Positions 49,123-57,778 of a stretch of 64,000 nt of DNA are shown here, piece after piece. Where the stretch lies: positions 1 to 64,000 of the forward strand of contig JAHECV010000001.1 of the NCBI GenBank assembly GCA_024641555.1. The letters are read 5' to 3'. Under the pieces are notes generated by a model, which saw nothing but the letters and a program-made list of their open reading frames with translations, had not been told where the DNA came from and did not search any database. The stretch is from Candidatus Planktophila sp. (lineage in GTDB: Bacteria > Actinomycetota > Actinomycetes > Nanopelagicales > Nanopelagicaceae). The position numbers and the translations under genes are program-made. Every line of letters begins with the position of its first letter. Position 1 is the first letter of the stretch.

Positions 49123-50228
49123 CCGAGATAAAACTAGTTTTCGATGAGCCAGTTCAACGGAAAAAGGCGCCGAAGCATTTAGCAGATTTATCCCCTGAAG
49201 AACGTCGGGCTCTCGCAGTAGAAAATGGATTGCCCGCATTTCGCGCCAATCAAGTTGCTACGCATTACTTCACGCATTTATCTAACGATCCACAAACCTG
49301 GACAGATATTCCGGCTGATTTGCGCGGCAAGGTTGCAGATATTTTTACGCCAAAGCTAATTGAGCTGGTGACGACTCGCACCACCGACAACGGAATGACT
49401 CGTAAAGATTTGTGGAAGTTGCATGATGGGGTATTAGTTGAGTCCGTGCTTATGCGTTATACCGATCGAGTAACAGTTTGTATTTCATCTCAGGCAGGTT
49501 GCGGAATGAACTGTCCCTTCTGCGCAACCGGCCAAGCAGGTTTAACCCGCAACTTAACTGCCGGTGAAATCACCGAGCAAATTGTTGCGGCCGCACGCGC
49601 CTGCGTAAATGGCGAACTACCTGGGGGAGAAGCGCGCCTTTCTAATATCGTTTTTATGGGAATGGGCGAACCACTTGCCAATTACAACGCGGTTACTCGT
49701 ACCCTTCGCAACATCACAGCGCCAAATCCAGATGGCTTAGGAATTTCGGCTCGTTCGGTGACCGTTTCGACTGTCGGCTTAGTAAACGGAATCGAAAAAT
49801 TGATGGATGAAGGTATTAACTGCACTTTAGCTGTTTCACTTCACACACCAGATGACGAACTTCGTGACTCATTGGTGCCAATTAACTCTCGCTTTAAAGT
49901 TCGCGAAGTTTTAGCCGCCGCCGATGCTTATGAAAAGAAGACTGGTCGACGTTACTCAATCGAGTACGCCTTGATTCGCGATATTAATGATCAATCATGG
50001 CGTGCAGATTTACTGGGTCGCTTACTAAAGAGCCGAAATGCTCACGTGAACTTAATCCCGCTAAATCCAACGCCGGGCTCGAAATGGACCGCTTCCCGTC
50101 GTGAAGATGAGGCGGAGTTCGTTCGAATCCTGGAAAGCTACGGCGTCCCAGTCACCGTGCGCGATACCCGGGGACGCGAGATCGATGGCGCCTGCGGGCA
50201 GTTGGCAGCGGCTGAAAAGAGTAAATAG
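49119..50228 (+). CDS. rlmN: 23S rRNA (adenine2503-C2)-methyltransferase / tRNA methyltransferase RlmN
   Basis: Radical SAM enzyme that methylates C2 of A2503 in 23S rRNA and A37 in some tRNAs. The 369-residue protein has the CxxxCxxC cluster in [32 protein letters not shown] and [11 protein letters not shown]. The C-terminal region has [15 protein letters not shown], with the methyl-transferring Cys. Length is normal. The start overlaps the cdsA stop by four bases (ATGA). The Cys of GACGQL near the C terminus would carry the transferred methyl. Confidence 0.95.
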   Translation: MTEIKLVFDEPVQRKKAPKHLADLSPEERRALAVENGLPAFRANQVATHYFTHLSNDPQTWTDIPADLRGKVADIFTPKLIELVTTRTTDNGMTRKDLWKLHDGVLVESVLMRYTDRVTVCISSQAGCGMNCPFCATGQAGLTRNLTAGEITEQIVAAARACVNGELPGGEARLSNIVFMGMGEPLANYNAVTRTLRNITAPNPDGLGISARSVTVSTVGLVNGIEKLMDEGINCTLAVSLHTPDDELRDSLVPINSRFKVREVLAAADAYEKKTGRRYSIEYALIRDINDQSWRADLLGRLLKSRNAHVNLIPLNPTPGSKWTASRREDEAEFVRILESYGVPVTVRDTRGREIDGACGQLAAAEKSK

Positions 50229-50231
50229 ACT
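50202..50231 (+). promoter_or_regulatory. Promoter of the DinB-like gene (leaderless)
   Basis: TTGGCA (50202-50207), an 18-base spacer and TAGACT (50226-50231), with the ATG at 50239 after seven bases. The -35 lies in the rlmN coding end. Confidence 0.65.
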
Positions 50232-50238
50232 CAACGCT

Positions 50239-50709
50239 ATGAGTATCAGTGAGCAAGCAGCCGTCTACGAATCTTCAACTCAATACTTCTTAAATCTGGC
50301 GCGTGGAGTTACCGCTGACCAGCTAGATGTAAAGCACCCAGAAGGTTGGTCGGCTCGTCAGATCATTCACCACCTTGCAGATTCTGAGGCGCAGTCTTAT
50401 GCACGTTTGCGCCGCTTAGTTGCCGAACCAGAAGGTTCGATCATTCAAGGTTACGATGAAAATCTTTGGGCCATCGCACCGCAACTTGGTTATGAAACTG
50501 CTCCAGTTGAAAATTCAATTGCAGTATTTGCAGCAGTTCGCGCCGGATCTCTCGACATCATCAAACGATTACAAGAATCAGATCTCGAAAAATCTGGGGT
50601 CCATTCTGAATCTGGTCACTACACAATTGCCAAATGGCTAGAAAGTTATTCCAAGCATCCAGTTGATCATGGCGATCAATTAATCCGCGCGGTAAAGGGG
50701 CAGAACTAA
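50239..50709 (+). CDS. DinB-family protein
   Basis: A 156-residue, all-helical protein of the DinB/YfiT-like metal-dependent fold. It starts at ATG 50239. An in-frame start upstream would lie inside rlmN. The metal-binding His pattern is visible in QIIHHLADSE and in the C-terminal HPVDHGDQL. Family members include thiol-dependent transferases such as mycothiol or bacillithiol S-transferases, but the substrate of this one is unknown. It precedes the aldehyde dehydrogenase with only a one-base gap. The two may share a transcript, which suggests a link with reactive aldehyde handling (inference). Confidence 0.82.
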   Translation: MSISEQAAVYESSTQYFLNLARGVTADQLDVKHPEGWSARQIIHHLADSEAQSYARLRRLVAEPEGSIIQGYDENLWAIAPQLGYETAPVENSIAVFAAVRAGSLDIIKRLQESDLEKSGVHSESGHYTIAKWLESYSKHPVDHGDQLIRAVKGQN

Positions 50710-50710
50710 A

Positions 50711-52138
50711 ATGAAGAAGTTGCAGAATTTTGTTAATGGAAAGTTAGTTGATTCAACTTCCGGGCAAACAACTACGCTAATTAACCCTGCAACCGGGCAA
50801 GGATTCGCAACCGCCCCTAATTCCAATGCGGCAGATGTTGATAAGGCGATGACTGCGGCAGCTAACGCCTTCACCGAATGGCGTGATTCAACTCCATCTG
50901 AGCGCCAGCGCGCTCTACTTAAGATTGCAGATGCGATCGAATCTCGCGCGGATGAAATTATCGCAATCGAGTCCGAGAATTGCGGAAAGCCAATAGGACT
51001 GACAACTTCAGAAGAAGTTCCACCAATGATTGATCAGATCCGTTTCTTCGCAGGCGCTGCCCGTAACCTAGAGGGCAAATCTGCTGGTGAATATATGAAG
51101 GGAATGACCTCTTTTATTCGTCGCGAACCGGTTGGAGTTTGTGGCCAAGTCACTCCATGGAACTACCCAATGATGATGGCTGTCTGGAAATGGGCGCCAG
51201 CCATTGCCGCAGGAAATTCAGTTGTACTTAAGCCAAGCGATACAACTCCTGCATCAACTGTTTTTATGGCCGAGATCATGGGTGAGTTTTTACCCGATGG
51301 CGTAATCAACGTTATTTGCGGCGAGCGCGAAACCGGAAAAGCGGTTGTTGAACATGCAACACCAGCCATGGTTTCAATTACGGGTTCTGTCCGCGCAGGT
51401 ATGGAAGTTGCTGGCAGCGCTGCCAAGCAGTTAAAGCGCGTTCACCTTGAACTCGGTGGCAAGGCGCCAGTAGTTGTCTTTAACGATGCCGACCTTGAGG
51501 CAGCGGCTGCGGGAATAGCGATCGCAGGATTCTTTAACTCTGGCCAAGATTGCACCGCAGCAACTCGCGTTCTGGTGCAAGAAGGTGTTTACGAAGAGAT
51601 GGTGAAACTTCTCGCCAACCAGGCCACGAATGAAATTGCAGTAGGTATGCCGAATGAGGATGTAATAGTTGGACCAGTAAATAATGCGGCGCAATTTGAA
51701 CGCGTAAAAGGATTCCTCGATCGAGTTCCATCACATGCACGAGTCGTTGCAGGCGGATCGGCGCTGGACCGCCCGGGCTTCTTTATCGCCCCAACAGTTA
51801 TCGCAGATCTTCGCCAAGCAGACGAGCACATCCAATCTGAAATCTTCGGTCCAGTGATCACAATTCAAAAATTTAAGGATGAGGCTGAAGCGATCGCGCT
51901 CTCAAATGGAGTCGAATACGGCTTGGCGTCATCGGTGTGGACCAAGGACCATGGAACCGCGATGCGCATGGCCAAGGCCTTTGATTTTGGATGTGTTTGG
52001 ATCAACACCCATATTCCGATCGTTGCTGAGATGCCACATGGCGGTTTCAAGCGATCTGGCTATGGCAAGGATCTATCGAGCTACGGTTTTGAGGATTACA
52101 CACGCATCAAGCACGTTATGACCAACCTGAACGGCTGA
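50711..52138 (+). CDS. Aminobutyraldehyde dehydrogenase (PatD/PuuC-like)
   Basis: NAD-dependent aldehyde dehydrogenase, 475 residues. The catalytic Glu is in VHLELGGKAP and the nucleophile Cys in NSGQDCTAATR. TPWNYPMMMAVWKWAPAIAAGN is the cofactor-side signature. The GQDCTA pattern resembles gamma-aminobutyraldehyde and betaine-type dehydrogenases. The neighbouring polyamine uptake and amine oxidase genes point to 4-aminobutanal as substrate, making GABA from putrescine breakdown. The end is 118 bases from potD, and the whole island reads in one direction. The exact substrate remains an inference. Confidence 0.85.
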   Translation: MKKLQNFVNGKLVDSTSGQTTTLINPATGQGFATAPNSNAADVDKAMTAAANAFTEWRDSTPSERQRALLKIADAIESRADEIIAIESENCGKPIGLTTSEEVPPMIDQIRFFAGAARNLEGKSAGEYMKGMTSFIRREPVGVCGQVTPWNYPMMMAVWKWAPAIAAGNSVVLKPSDTTPASTVFMAEIMGEFLPDGVINVICGERETGKAVVEHATPAMVSITGSVRAGMEVAGSAAKQLKRVHLELGGKAPVVVFNDADLEAAAAGIAIAGFFNSGQDCTAATRVLVQEGVYEEMVKLLANQATNEIAVGMPNEDVIVGPVNNAAQFERVKGFLDRVPSHARVVAGGSALDRPGFFIAPTVIADLRQADEHIQSEIFGPVITIQKFKDEAEAIALSNGVEYGLASSVWTKDHGTAMRMAKAFDFGCVWINTHIPIVAEMPHGGFKRSGYGKDLSSYGFEDYTRIKHVMTNLNG

Positions 52139-52182
52139 GATTTTAGATAAATTTCTGCTAAATCAGCGCGAAATAGTTTGGC

Positions 52183-52218
52183 GTGCAGGGCCGATGGGTT
52201 ACATAATGAGCCCTGCAC
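52183..52218 (+). promoter_or_regulatory. Dyad upstream of potDABC
   Basis: GTGCAGGGC (52183-52191) and GCCCTGCAC (52210-52218) are perfect inverted arms separated by 18 bases. A possible -10 TAGTTT (52174-52179) lies just before the left arm, so the dyad would cover the transcription start and could be an operator or an mRNA hairpin. Confidence 0.5.
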
Positions 52219-52256
52219 AACCGTCCCTTGTTCCGGCACAAAAGGAGCCCATCCAC

Positions 52257-53435
52257 ATGGCTAAAAAGTCACCCCTATCTCCAGAAGCACGTTCAATAAT
52301 TAATGCACGTGTTTCACGACGTGCAGTTCTCGCGGGTATCGGTGGCGTTGGCGCTGCTGGTGCGCTCGCCGCGTGCGGTAGTTCTGGCGGAAATTCAGCA
52401 GCGTCAAGTGATGCAATCCGTTGGGGTAACTGGCCACTCTATTTAGATTATGACGAAGCGGCTAAAACTTATCCTTCACTTGATCAATTCACCGAGTCAA
52501 CAAAGATTGACGTCAAGTATTTTGAAGATTACAACGATAACGATGAATTCTTCGGCAAGGTGCAAGCTCAACTTAAGCTAAAAGAAGATATTGGCTATGA
52601 CCTTGTCTGCCCAACAGACTGGATGGCAGCGCGCTGGATTCGCCTTGGTTACGCACAAAAATTTGATGCGGCCAATATTCCGAATAAAACAAATATTCTC
52701 GAAACTTTGGCGTCACCTTCTTATGATCCAAATCGTGAATCCACTCTCACTTGGCAAGGCATCATGGGTGGTTTCGGTTGGAATACCGAGAAGAACCCTA
52801 AGGGAGTGCGTACGCTCGATGATCTATTCGCACCTCAGAACAAGGGAAAGATTGTTGTTCTCTCTGAAATGCGCGACACCATTGGAATTATTCTTCGTTC
52901 ACAAGGTGTAGATCTTGCTACAGTCACTGAAGATCAATTTATGAACGCCGTTGACTTTATGGCTAAGAAGATCGCTGATGGTTGGATTCGTGGCGTTAAG
53001 GGCAATGAATACGCCGAAGATCTCACATCAGGTGATGCAACCGCCGTCATTGGTTGGTCTGGCGACATGTTCATTCTGGCAACAGAAAATGAAGGAAAGT
53101 TTGACTTCGCAATCCCTGAATCCGGCGGAACCATTTCGGGCGATAACATGATGATTCCATCAACAGTTACCGCTGAAAAGAAGGCGCAAGTTGAGAAGTT
53201 AATTAACTGGTACTACGACCCTGCGATTGCTGCCGAAGTTGCCGCCTACGTTAACTATGTGACTCCGGTTAAGGGCGCACAGGCTGAGATGGAAAAGATC
53301 GATCCTGAACTAGCCAAGAGCGAATACATTTTCCCAAGCGAAAAGACTATGAAGAACCTCAGCGTCTTCCGGTCACTTACGCCCGCTGAAGAAACTACTT
53401 GGTCAGAAGCCTTCCAGAAGGCTGCCGGCAACTAA
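52257..53435 (+). CDS. potD: Polyamine ABC transporter substrate-binding lipoprotein
   Basis: Binds spermidine or putrescine outside the cell and delivers it to PotABC. Length is 392 residues from ATG 52257. AAAAGGAG lies ten bases upstream. An in-frame ATG at 52194 would start within the leader dyad and is less likely. The N terminus has a twin-Arg pair (SRRAVLAGIGG, 21-22) and the lipobox LAAC with Cys40, so it is probably exported by Tat and lipid-anchored. The mature part has the PotD-like WGNWPLYLDYDEAAKTYPS and GDATAVIGWSGDM segments. Substrate choice cannot be read with certainty. Confidence 0.88.
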   Translation: MAKKSPLSPEARSIINARVSRRAVLAGIGGVGAAGALAACGSSGGNSAASSDAIRWGNWPLYLDYDEAAKTYPSLDQFTESTKIDVKYFEDYNDNDEFFGKVQAQLKLKEDIGYDLVCPTDWMAARWIRLGYAQKFDAANIPNKTNILETLASPSYDPNRESTLTWQGIMGGFGWNTEKNPKGVRTLDDLFAPQNKGKIVVLSEMRDTIGIILRSQGVDLATVTEDQFMNAVDFMAKKIADGWIRGVKGNEYAEDLTSGDATAVIGWSGDMFILATENEGKFDFAIPESGGTISGDNMMIPSTVTAEKKAQVEKLINWYYDPAIAAEVAAYVNYVTPVKGAQAEMEKIDPELAKSEYIFPSEKTMKNLSVFRSLTPAEETTWSEAFQKAAGN

Positions 53436-54584
53436 GTGTCATTTGACGCCTCTTCTGCACGCGGGGATTTAATACTTACACGAATCACCAAAGAGTACGG
53501 TGACTTCAAAGCAGTTGATGATCTATCGCTAACCATTCCTAAAGGTTCATTCTTCGCACTCCTTGGACCATCTGGTTGTGGAAAGACAACGACGCTACGC
53601 ATGATTGCTGGACTTGAAGAACCAACGGTCGGCAGCATTCATCTAGGCGAGACTGATATAACAACAACGAAGCCTTACCAACGTCCGATCAACACGGTTT
53701 TTCAAAACTATGCGCTCTTTCCGCACTTAACAATCTTTGAAAATATCGCATTCGGTCTTCGCCGTCGCGGAATCAAAGATGTAGATGCAGAAGTAAATAA
53801 GGTTCTCAACTTAGTTGAACTCCCACATCTGGCAGGTCGTAAACCAACACAACTTTCTGGTGGTCAGCAGCAGCGCATCGCTTTAGCTCGCGCGATAGTC
53901 AATAAGCCAGCTCTTCTTCTTCTTGATGAACCGCTGGGCGCGTTGGATCTTAAGTTACGTCGTCAGATGCAGATCGAACTCAAATGGATTCAAAAAGAAG
54001 TCGGACTTACCTTCGTACACGTGACGCACGATCAAGAAGAAGCAATGACTATGGCCGACACAATTGCGGTTATGAATGAAGGTCAGATTGAACAAATGGG
54101 ATCTCCTGCAGACCTATATGACAACCCTGAGACGGCATTTGTTGCCAACTTCCTCGGTCAATCCAACCTAATCAAAGGCACAATAACCGGTAACGATGGC
54201 GACTCTCTTGTCGTGGATCTTTACGGGCAAAAGATTTCAGTTCCAAAGAACCGTTCGCATGCAGTAGATAACTCGATGTATGCCGGTATCCGCCCTGAAA
54301 AATTCCGCATCTCTCTGCTCAACACCCCAGTATCCGGCAACGTACTTTCCGGTGGAAGAATCGAAGATGTTTCCTACATCGGCGTATCAACCCAGTACCA
54401 AGTTGAAATGCCTTGGGGGCAAGAGCTTATGGTCTTCGAACAAAATGATGACGGAGTTGCACCATTTAATAAGGGCGACGCCGTAAACATTTCCTGGGCT
54501 CCTGTGTTCACCTTCGCGTTACGCGGCGATGAAGATGTGACTGCCGGATCTGAAGTTACGCCAGAAGATCTAGACGAAGAGTAA
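53436..54584 (+). CDS. potA: Polyamine ABC transporter ATP-binding protein
   Basis: Drives uptake by ATP hydrolysis. The 382-residue protein has Walker A GPSGCGKT at 44-51, the signature LSGGQQQR at 140-147, Walker B LLLDEP followed by the D-loop, and a switch His in HVTHDQEEAM. A C-terminal TOBE regulatory domain follows. GTG start at 53436, on top of the potD stop. The order potD-potA-potB-potC differs from E. coli potABCD but all four members are present and adjacent. Confidence 0.94.
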   Translation: MSFDASSARGDLILTRITKEYGDFKAVDDLSLTIPKGSFFALLGPSGCGKTTTLRMIAGLEEPTVGSIHLGETDITTTKPYQRPINTVFQNYALFPHLTIFENIAFGLRRRGIKDVDAEVNKVLNLVELPHLAGRKPTQLSGGQQQRIALARAIVNKPALLLLDEPLGALDLKLRRQMQIELKWIQKEVGLTFVHVTHDQEEAMTMADTIAVMNEGQIEQMGSPADLYDNPETAFVANFLGQSNLIKGTITGNDGDSLVVDLYGQKISVPKNRSHAVDNSMYAGIRPEKFRISLLNTPVSGNVLSGGRIEDVSYIGVSTQYQVEMPWGQELMVFEQNDDGVAPFNKGDAVNISWAPVFTFALRGDEDVTAGSEVTPEDLDEE

Positions 54585-54596
54585 GTCGCAATTTCG

Positions 54597-55445
54597 ATGG
54601 GAAAGATTCGCACCCCGTACCTACTGCTTCTTCCAGGCTTTGGGTTCCTCTTTACCTTCTTTATTTTGCCGATCGTAAATTTGGCGCAAACTTCAACTCA
54701 GACTCCAGTTGGCGGGGGAGATACCGGTCAATACGAGCAGACTTTCCGTTTTCAAAATTATGTAGATGCATTTCTTGAGAATAAAGAGCAATTTGGGCGA
54801 TCATTTCTTTACGCAGTTATCGCAACGCTTTTGGCGCTAGCAATTTCTTATCCACTGGCATATGCAATTGCCTTTAAATCTGGAAAATATAAAAACTTCT
54901 TCCTGGTGCTAGTTGTTGCCCCATTCTTTACCTCATTTTTGCTACGCACCGTGGCCTGGAAACAAATCCTTGGCGAAGAAGGCTTCGTTGTTCCAACTTT
55001 GCGCAGCATCGGAGTCATCAGCCATAGCACGACGCTAACTTCAACTGCTTTTGCCGTCGTAATGGGTATGACTTACAACTTCTTACCATTTATGACTTTG
55101 CCGCTATACGCATCAATCGACCGTATTGATCCACGTACTCTTGAGGCATCCGGTGATCTCTACGCAAATGGCTTCACCACTTTTCGAAAAGTGACTCTCC
55201 CTTTATCAATGCCGGGAGTTGTGGCCGGCACTTTACTCACCTTTATTCCTGCAGCGGGAGATTATGTAAATGCAGCGATCTTGGGAAGCCCAAATACCAA
55301 GATGATCGGTAACGTAATCGAATCTCGTTACTTCAAAATTGTTGATTACCCAACTGCGGCAGCTCTCTCATTTACCTTGATGGCTGCAATCTTAATTTTG
55401 GTGACTATCTACATTCGTAAAGCCGGAACGGAGGAGCTGGTATGA
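54597..55445 (+). CDS. potB: Polyamine ABC transporter permease
   Basis: Membrane component of the importer, 282 residues, with about six hydrophobic segments (roughly 5-25, 65-85, 97-117, 145-170, 200-225, 250-275). The cytoplasmic EAA loop near 195 (ASGDLYANGFTTFRKVTLPLSMPG) contacts PotA. It starts 12 bases after potA, and its end overlaps potC by four bases. Length is normal for PotB. Confidence 0.93.
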   Translation: MGKIRTPYLLLLPGFGFLFTFFILPIVNLAQTSTQTPVGGGDTGQYEQTFRFQNYVDAFLENKEQFGRSFLYAVIATLLALAISYPLAYAIAFKSGKYKNFFLVLVVAPFFTSFLLRTVAWKQILGEEGFVVPTLRSIGVISHSTTLTSTAFAVVMGMTYNFLPFMTLPLYASIDRIDPRTLEASGDLYANGFTTFRKVTLPLSMPGVVAGTLLTFIPAAGDYVNAAILGSPNTKMIGNVIESRYFKIVDYPTAAALSFTLMAAILILVTIYIRKAGTEELV

Positions 55446-56278
55446 GCAAGAAGATTGCAGACGCGACCGCTCCACGCATATCTCCCGTCGTAAGGTTCCA
55501 ACGTTGGTTCGGAAGAAATCTGATCCGCGTTTACATGTTTTTCGCATTTACTTATCTCTTCATTCCAGTCGCCTACACATTCGTTTTCTCCTTTAATGAT
55601 TCAGGAAAGAGCAATCTGGTCTGGAAAGGATTCACTTTAAACAACTGGAAAAACCCTTGCGGTGCGCCAGAAGTCTGTAACGCTCTGGGAAATTCTATAA
55701 AGATTGGTTTTCTCGCAACGCTCTTCGCAACAATCCTAGGAACAATGATCGCCTTCGCAATTGGGCGCCATAACTTTAAAGGTCGCTCTACTTCAAACCT
55801 TTTGATCTTTCTGCCAATGGCTACCCCTGAAATTGTGCTCGGCGCCTCGTTGTTATCGCTGTTCCTAGTCTTCAAAATAAATCCTGGATTTTGGCCTACG
55901 GTGATCGCGCACGTGATGTTCTGTATCTCGTTTGTGGTCGTGACCGTTAAAGCTCGTATCGCAAGCCTTGATCCACGTCTTGAACAAGCGGCGATGGATT
56001 TATACGCTAATGAATTTCAAACTTTCCGACGCGTGACCTTGCCTCTTGTCGCGCCCGGAATCGCAGGTGCGGCTTTGTTGGCATTTAGCCTCTCATTTGA
56101 TGATTTCATCATTACAAACTTTAATTCTGGAACGGTAATCACCTTTCCAAAATTTGTGTATACCGCTGCAGCTCGCGGAATCCCAGCACAGGCAAATGTG
56201 ATTGGTTCCGGAATGTTTTTCTTGGCTCTTGCAATAGTCATCGCGGGGCAGATCCTAAATCGCCGTAAAGCGCGCTAA
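55442..56278 (+). CDS. potC: Polyamine ABC transporter permease
   Basis: Second permease, 278 residues, with about six hydrophobic segments. Its EAA loop reads AAMDLYANEFQTFRRVTLPLVAPG near residue 190, close to that of PotB. The first segment follows a 30-residue polar N terminus. It overlaps potB by four bases. A gap of about 60 bases follows, holding a ten-base palindrome CTACTAGTAG (56291-56300) and a hairpin before the oxidase gene. Confidence 0.93.
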   Translation: MSKKIADATAPRISPVVRFQRWFGRNLIRVYMFFAFTYLFIPVAYTFVFSFNDSGKSNLVWKGFTLNNWKNPCGAPEVCNALGNSIKIGFLATLFATILGTMIAFAIGRHNFKGRSTSNLLIFLPMATPEIVLGASLLSLFLVFKINPGFWPTVIAHVMFCISFVVVTVKARIASLDPRLEQAAMDLYANEFQTFRRVTLPLVAPGIAGAALLAFSLSFDDFIITNFNSGTVITFPKFVYTAAARGIPAQANVIGSGMFFLALAIVIAGQILNRRKAR

Positions 56279-56315
56279 TATACTTACCAACTACTAGTAG
56301 TAATTGCAGAGGTGA

Positions 56316-56335
56316 TTTCCGGGCATAGCCGGAAA
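56316..56335 (+). promoter_or_regulatory. Hairpin upstream of the amine oxidase gene
   Basis: TTTCCGG (56316-56322) and CCGGAAA (56329-56335) pair around GCATAG. The stem ends seven bases before the likely ATG at 56343 and covers part of the AAAAGG ribosome binding site, so folding could limit translation. The palindrome CTACTAGTAG lies 15 bases upstream. Confidence 0.5.
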
Positions 56336-56342
56336 AAAGGTG

Positions 56343-57755
56343 ATGGCCACTACCGACCCATCGATTCTGAAACATTTGGCGCATATGCAGCCCCAGCTTT
56401 ACTGGCTCGATGAAGATCCACTTGAACCACTTCCGCACCCAACGTTAGTTGGTGATGTCACATCAGAGCTTTGCATTGTTGGCGCTGGCTACACCGGCCT
56501 ATGGACCGCACTTTTAGCTAAGGAGGCCAACCCGGATCGCGAAGTTGTTGTTGTTGAACAGCGCGAAACCGGCGCTGGCGCATCTGGGCGTAACGGAGGT
56601 TTTTGCAGTTACTCACTCACCCATGGATTTATTAATGGTTACGGAAGATTTAAAGATGAGATGGCCGTCATTGAAAGATTGGGTCGTGAGAATCTGGATG
56701 CGATTGAAGCGACGATTGCTAAGTACGGAATTGAATGCGACTTCGAATGGAACGGCGAACTACGTGTTGCCGTAGAAGATTGGCAGATGAAAGGCCTGAA
56801 AGAGGAGGCCGATCTGCGCAACTCATTTGGAGACAACGTCGAACTCCTTAGCCAAGAGCAAGTTCAAGCACGTATCAAATCTCCGATTTATAAAGGCGCT
56901 CTCTGGGATCCAGATGGAACAGCTCTCGTTGATCCAGCTCGATTGGTTTGGGGGTTAGAACGAGCCTGCATAAAGCTCGGCGTTAAAATTTATGAAAATT
57001 CGCATGTAGACCGATTAGAGCGCACTAAAAATGGCATGATTGTTCACACGCCATATGGAAGCGTGTATGCCAATAAAGTTGCGCTAGCGACCAACGTTTT
57101 CAAATCTTTAATAAAACGCGCACATAAATATGTCGTTCCAGTTTACGACTTTCAACTAGTTACCGAACCTTTGACAACCGAGCAGCTCGAATCAATTGGC
57201 TGGAACGACCGTGAAGGTTTATCCGATGCAGGTAATCAATTCCATTATTACCGCATGACTAAAGATAATGAAATTCTCTGGGGTGGATACGATGCCATCT
57301 ATAACTTCCGCGGAAAAGTTCGACAGGAGTACGAATCAGATGCACAAACCTACGCGCATTTAGCGGAAGCTTTTCTCGAAACCTTCCCGCAATTGCGCGG
57401 AATTAAATTTACTCACGGATGGGGTGGGGCAATTGATACTTGCTCTCGCTTCTCTCCCTTCTGGGGAATGGCCCATCGCGGTCGAGTTGCATACGTAATG
57501 GGGTACACCGGACTAGGGGTGGGTTCAACGCGATTCGGTGCTCAAGTTATGTTAGATCTTTTGGATGGTTTAGATAACGAAAGAACAAAATTGAAGATGG
57601 TGCGCAAGAAACCGATGCCATTCCCACCAGAACCATTTAGATTCATATTTATCCGACTTACTCAATGGTCAATCAATAAGGCAGATCAGAACGGTGGAAA
57701 GCGCAATCTGTGGCTCAAATTCCTGGATTCACTTGGCTTAGGTTTCGATTCTTAA
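56343..57755 (+). CDS. FAD-dependent amine oxidoreductase (PuuB-like)
   Basis: A 470-residue DAO-family flavoprotein. The FAD-binding motif is VGAGYTGLWTALLAKE at about 48-63 and EQRETGAGASGRNGGFCSYS follows. The C-terminal substrate domain has GGYDAIYNF and FTHGWGGAIDTC. The pattern resembles gamma-glutamylputrescine oxidase (PuuB) and related amine oxidases. PuuA, the glutamyl-putrescine synthetase, is not in this window. The enzyme could therefore act on another amine, or PuuA may lie elsewhere. The start is taken as ATG 56343. A GTG one codon earlier also fits. The context of potDABC and aminoaldehyde dehydrogenase supports polyamine breakdown. Confidence 0.8.
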   Translation: MATTDPSILKHLAHMQPQLYWLDEDPLEPLPHPTLVGDVTSELCIVGAGYTGLWTALLAKEANPDREVVVVEQRETGAGASGRNGGFCSYSLTHGFINGYGRFKDEMAVIERLGRENLDAIEATIAKYGIECDFEWNGELRVAVEDWQMKGLKEEADLRNSFGDNVELLSQEQVQARIKSPIYKGALWDPDGTALVDPARLVWGLERACIKLGVKIYENSHVDRLERTKNGMIVHTPYGSVYANKVALATNVFKSLIKRAHKYVVPVYDFQLVTEPLTTEQLESIGWNDREGLSDAGNQFHYYRMTKDNEILWGGYDAIYNFRGKVRQEYESDAQTYAHLAEAFLETFPQLRGIKFTHGWGGAIDTCSRFSPFWGMAHRGRVAYVMGYTGLGVGSTRFGAQVMLDLLDGLDNERTKLKMVRKKPMPFPPEPFRFIFIRLTQWSINKADQNGGKRNLWLKFLDSLGLGFDS

Positions 57756-57772
57756 AGATTTAGAACTATCCT
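57744..57772 (+). promoter_or_regulatory. Promoter of the agmatinase gene (leaderless)
   Basis: TTCGAT (57744-57749), a 17-base spacer and TATCCT (57767-57772). The ATG at 57779 is six bases later and there is no ribosome binding site. Confidence 0.5.
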
Positions 57773-57778
57773 TACGAA

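Noticed and set aside
52194..52256. Upstream ATG for potD at 52194.
   Set aside because: It lies in the leader dyad and lacks a ribosome binding site, while ATG 52257 has AAAAGGAG and yields a normal Tat/lipoprotein signal.
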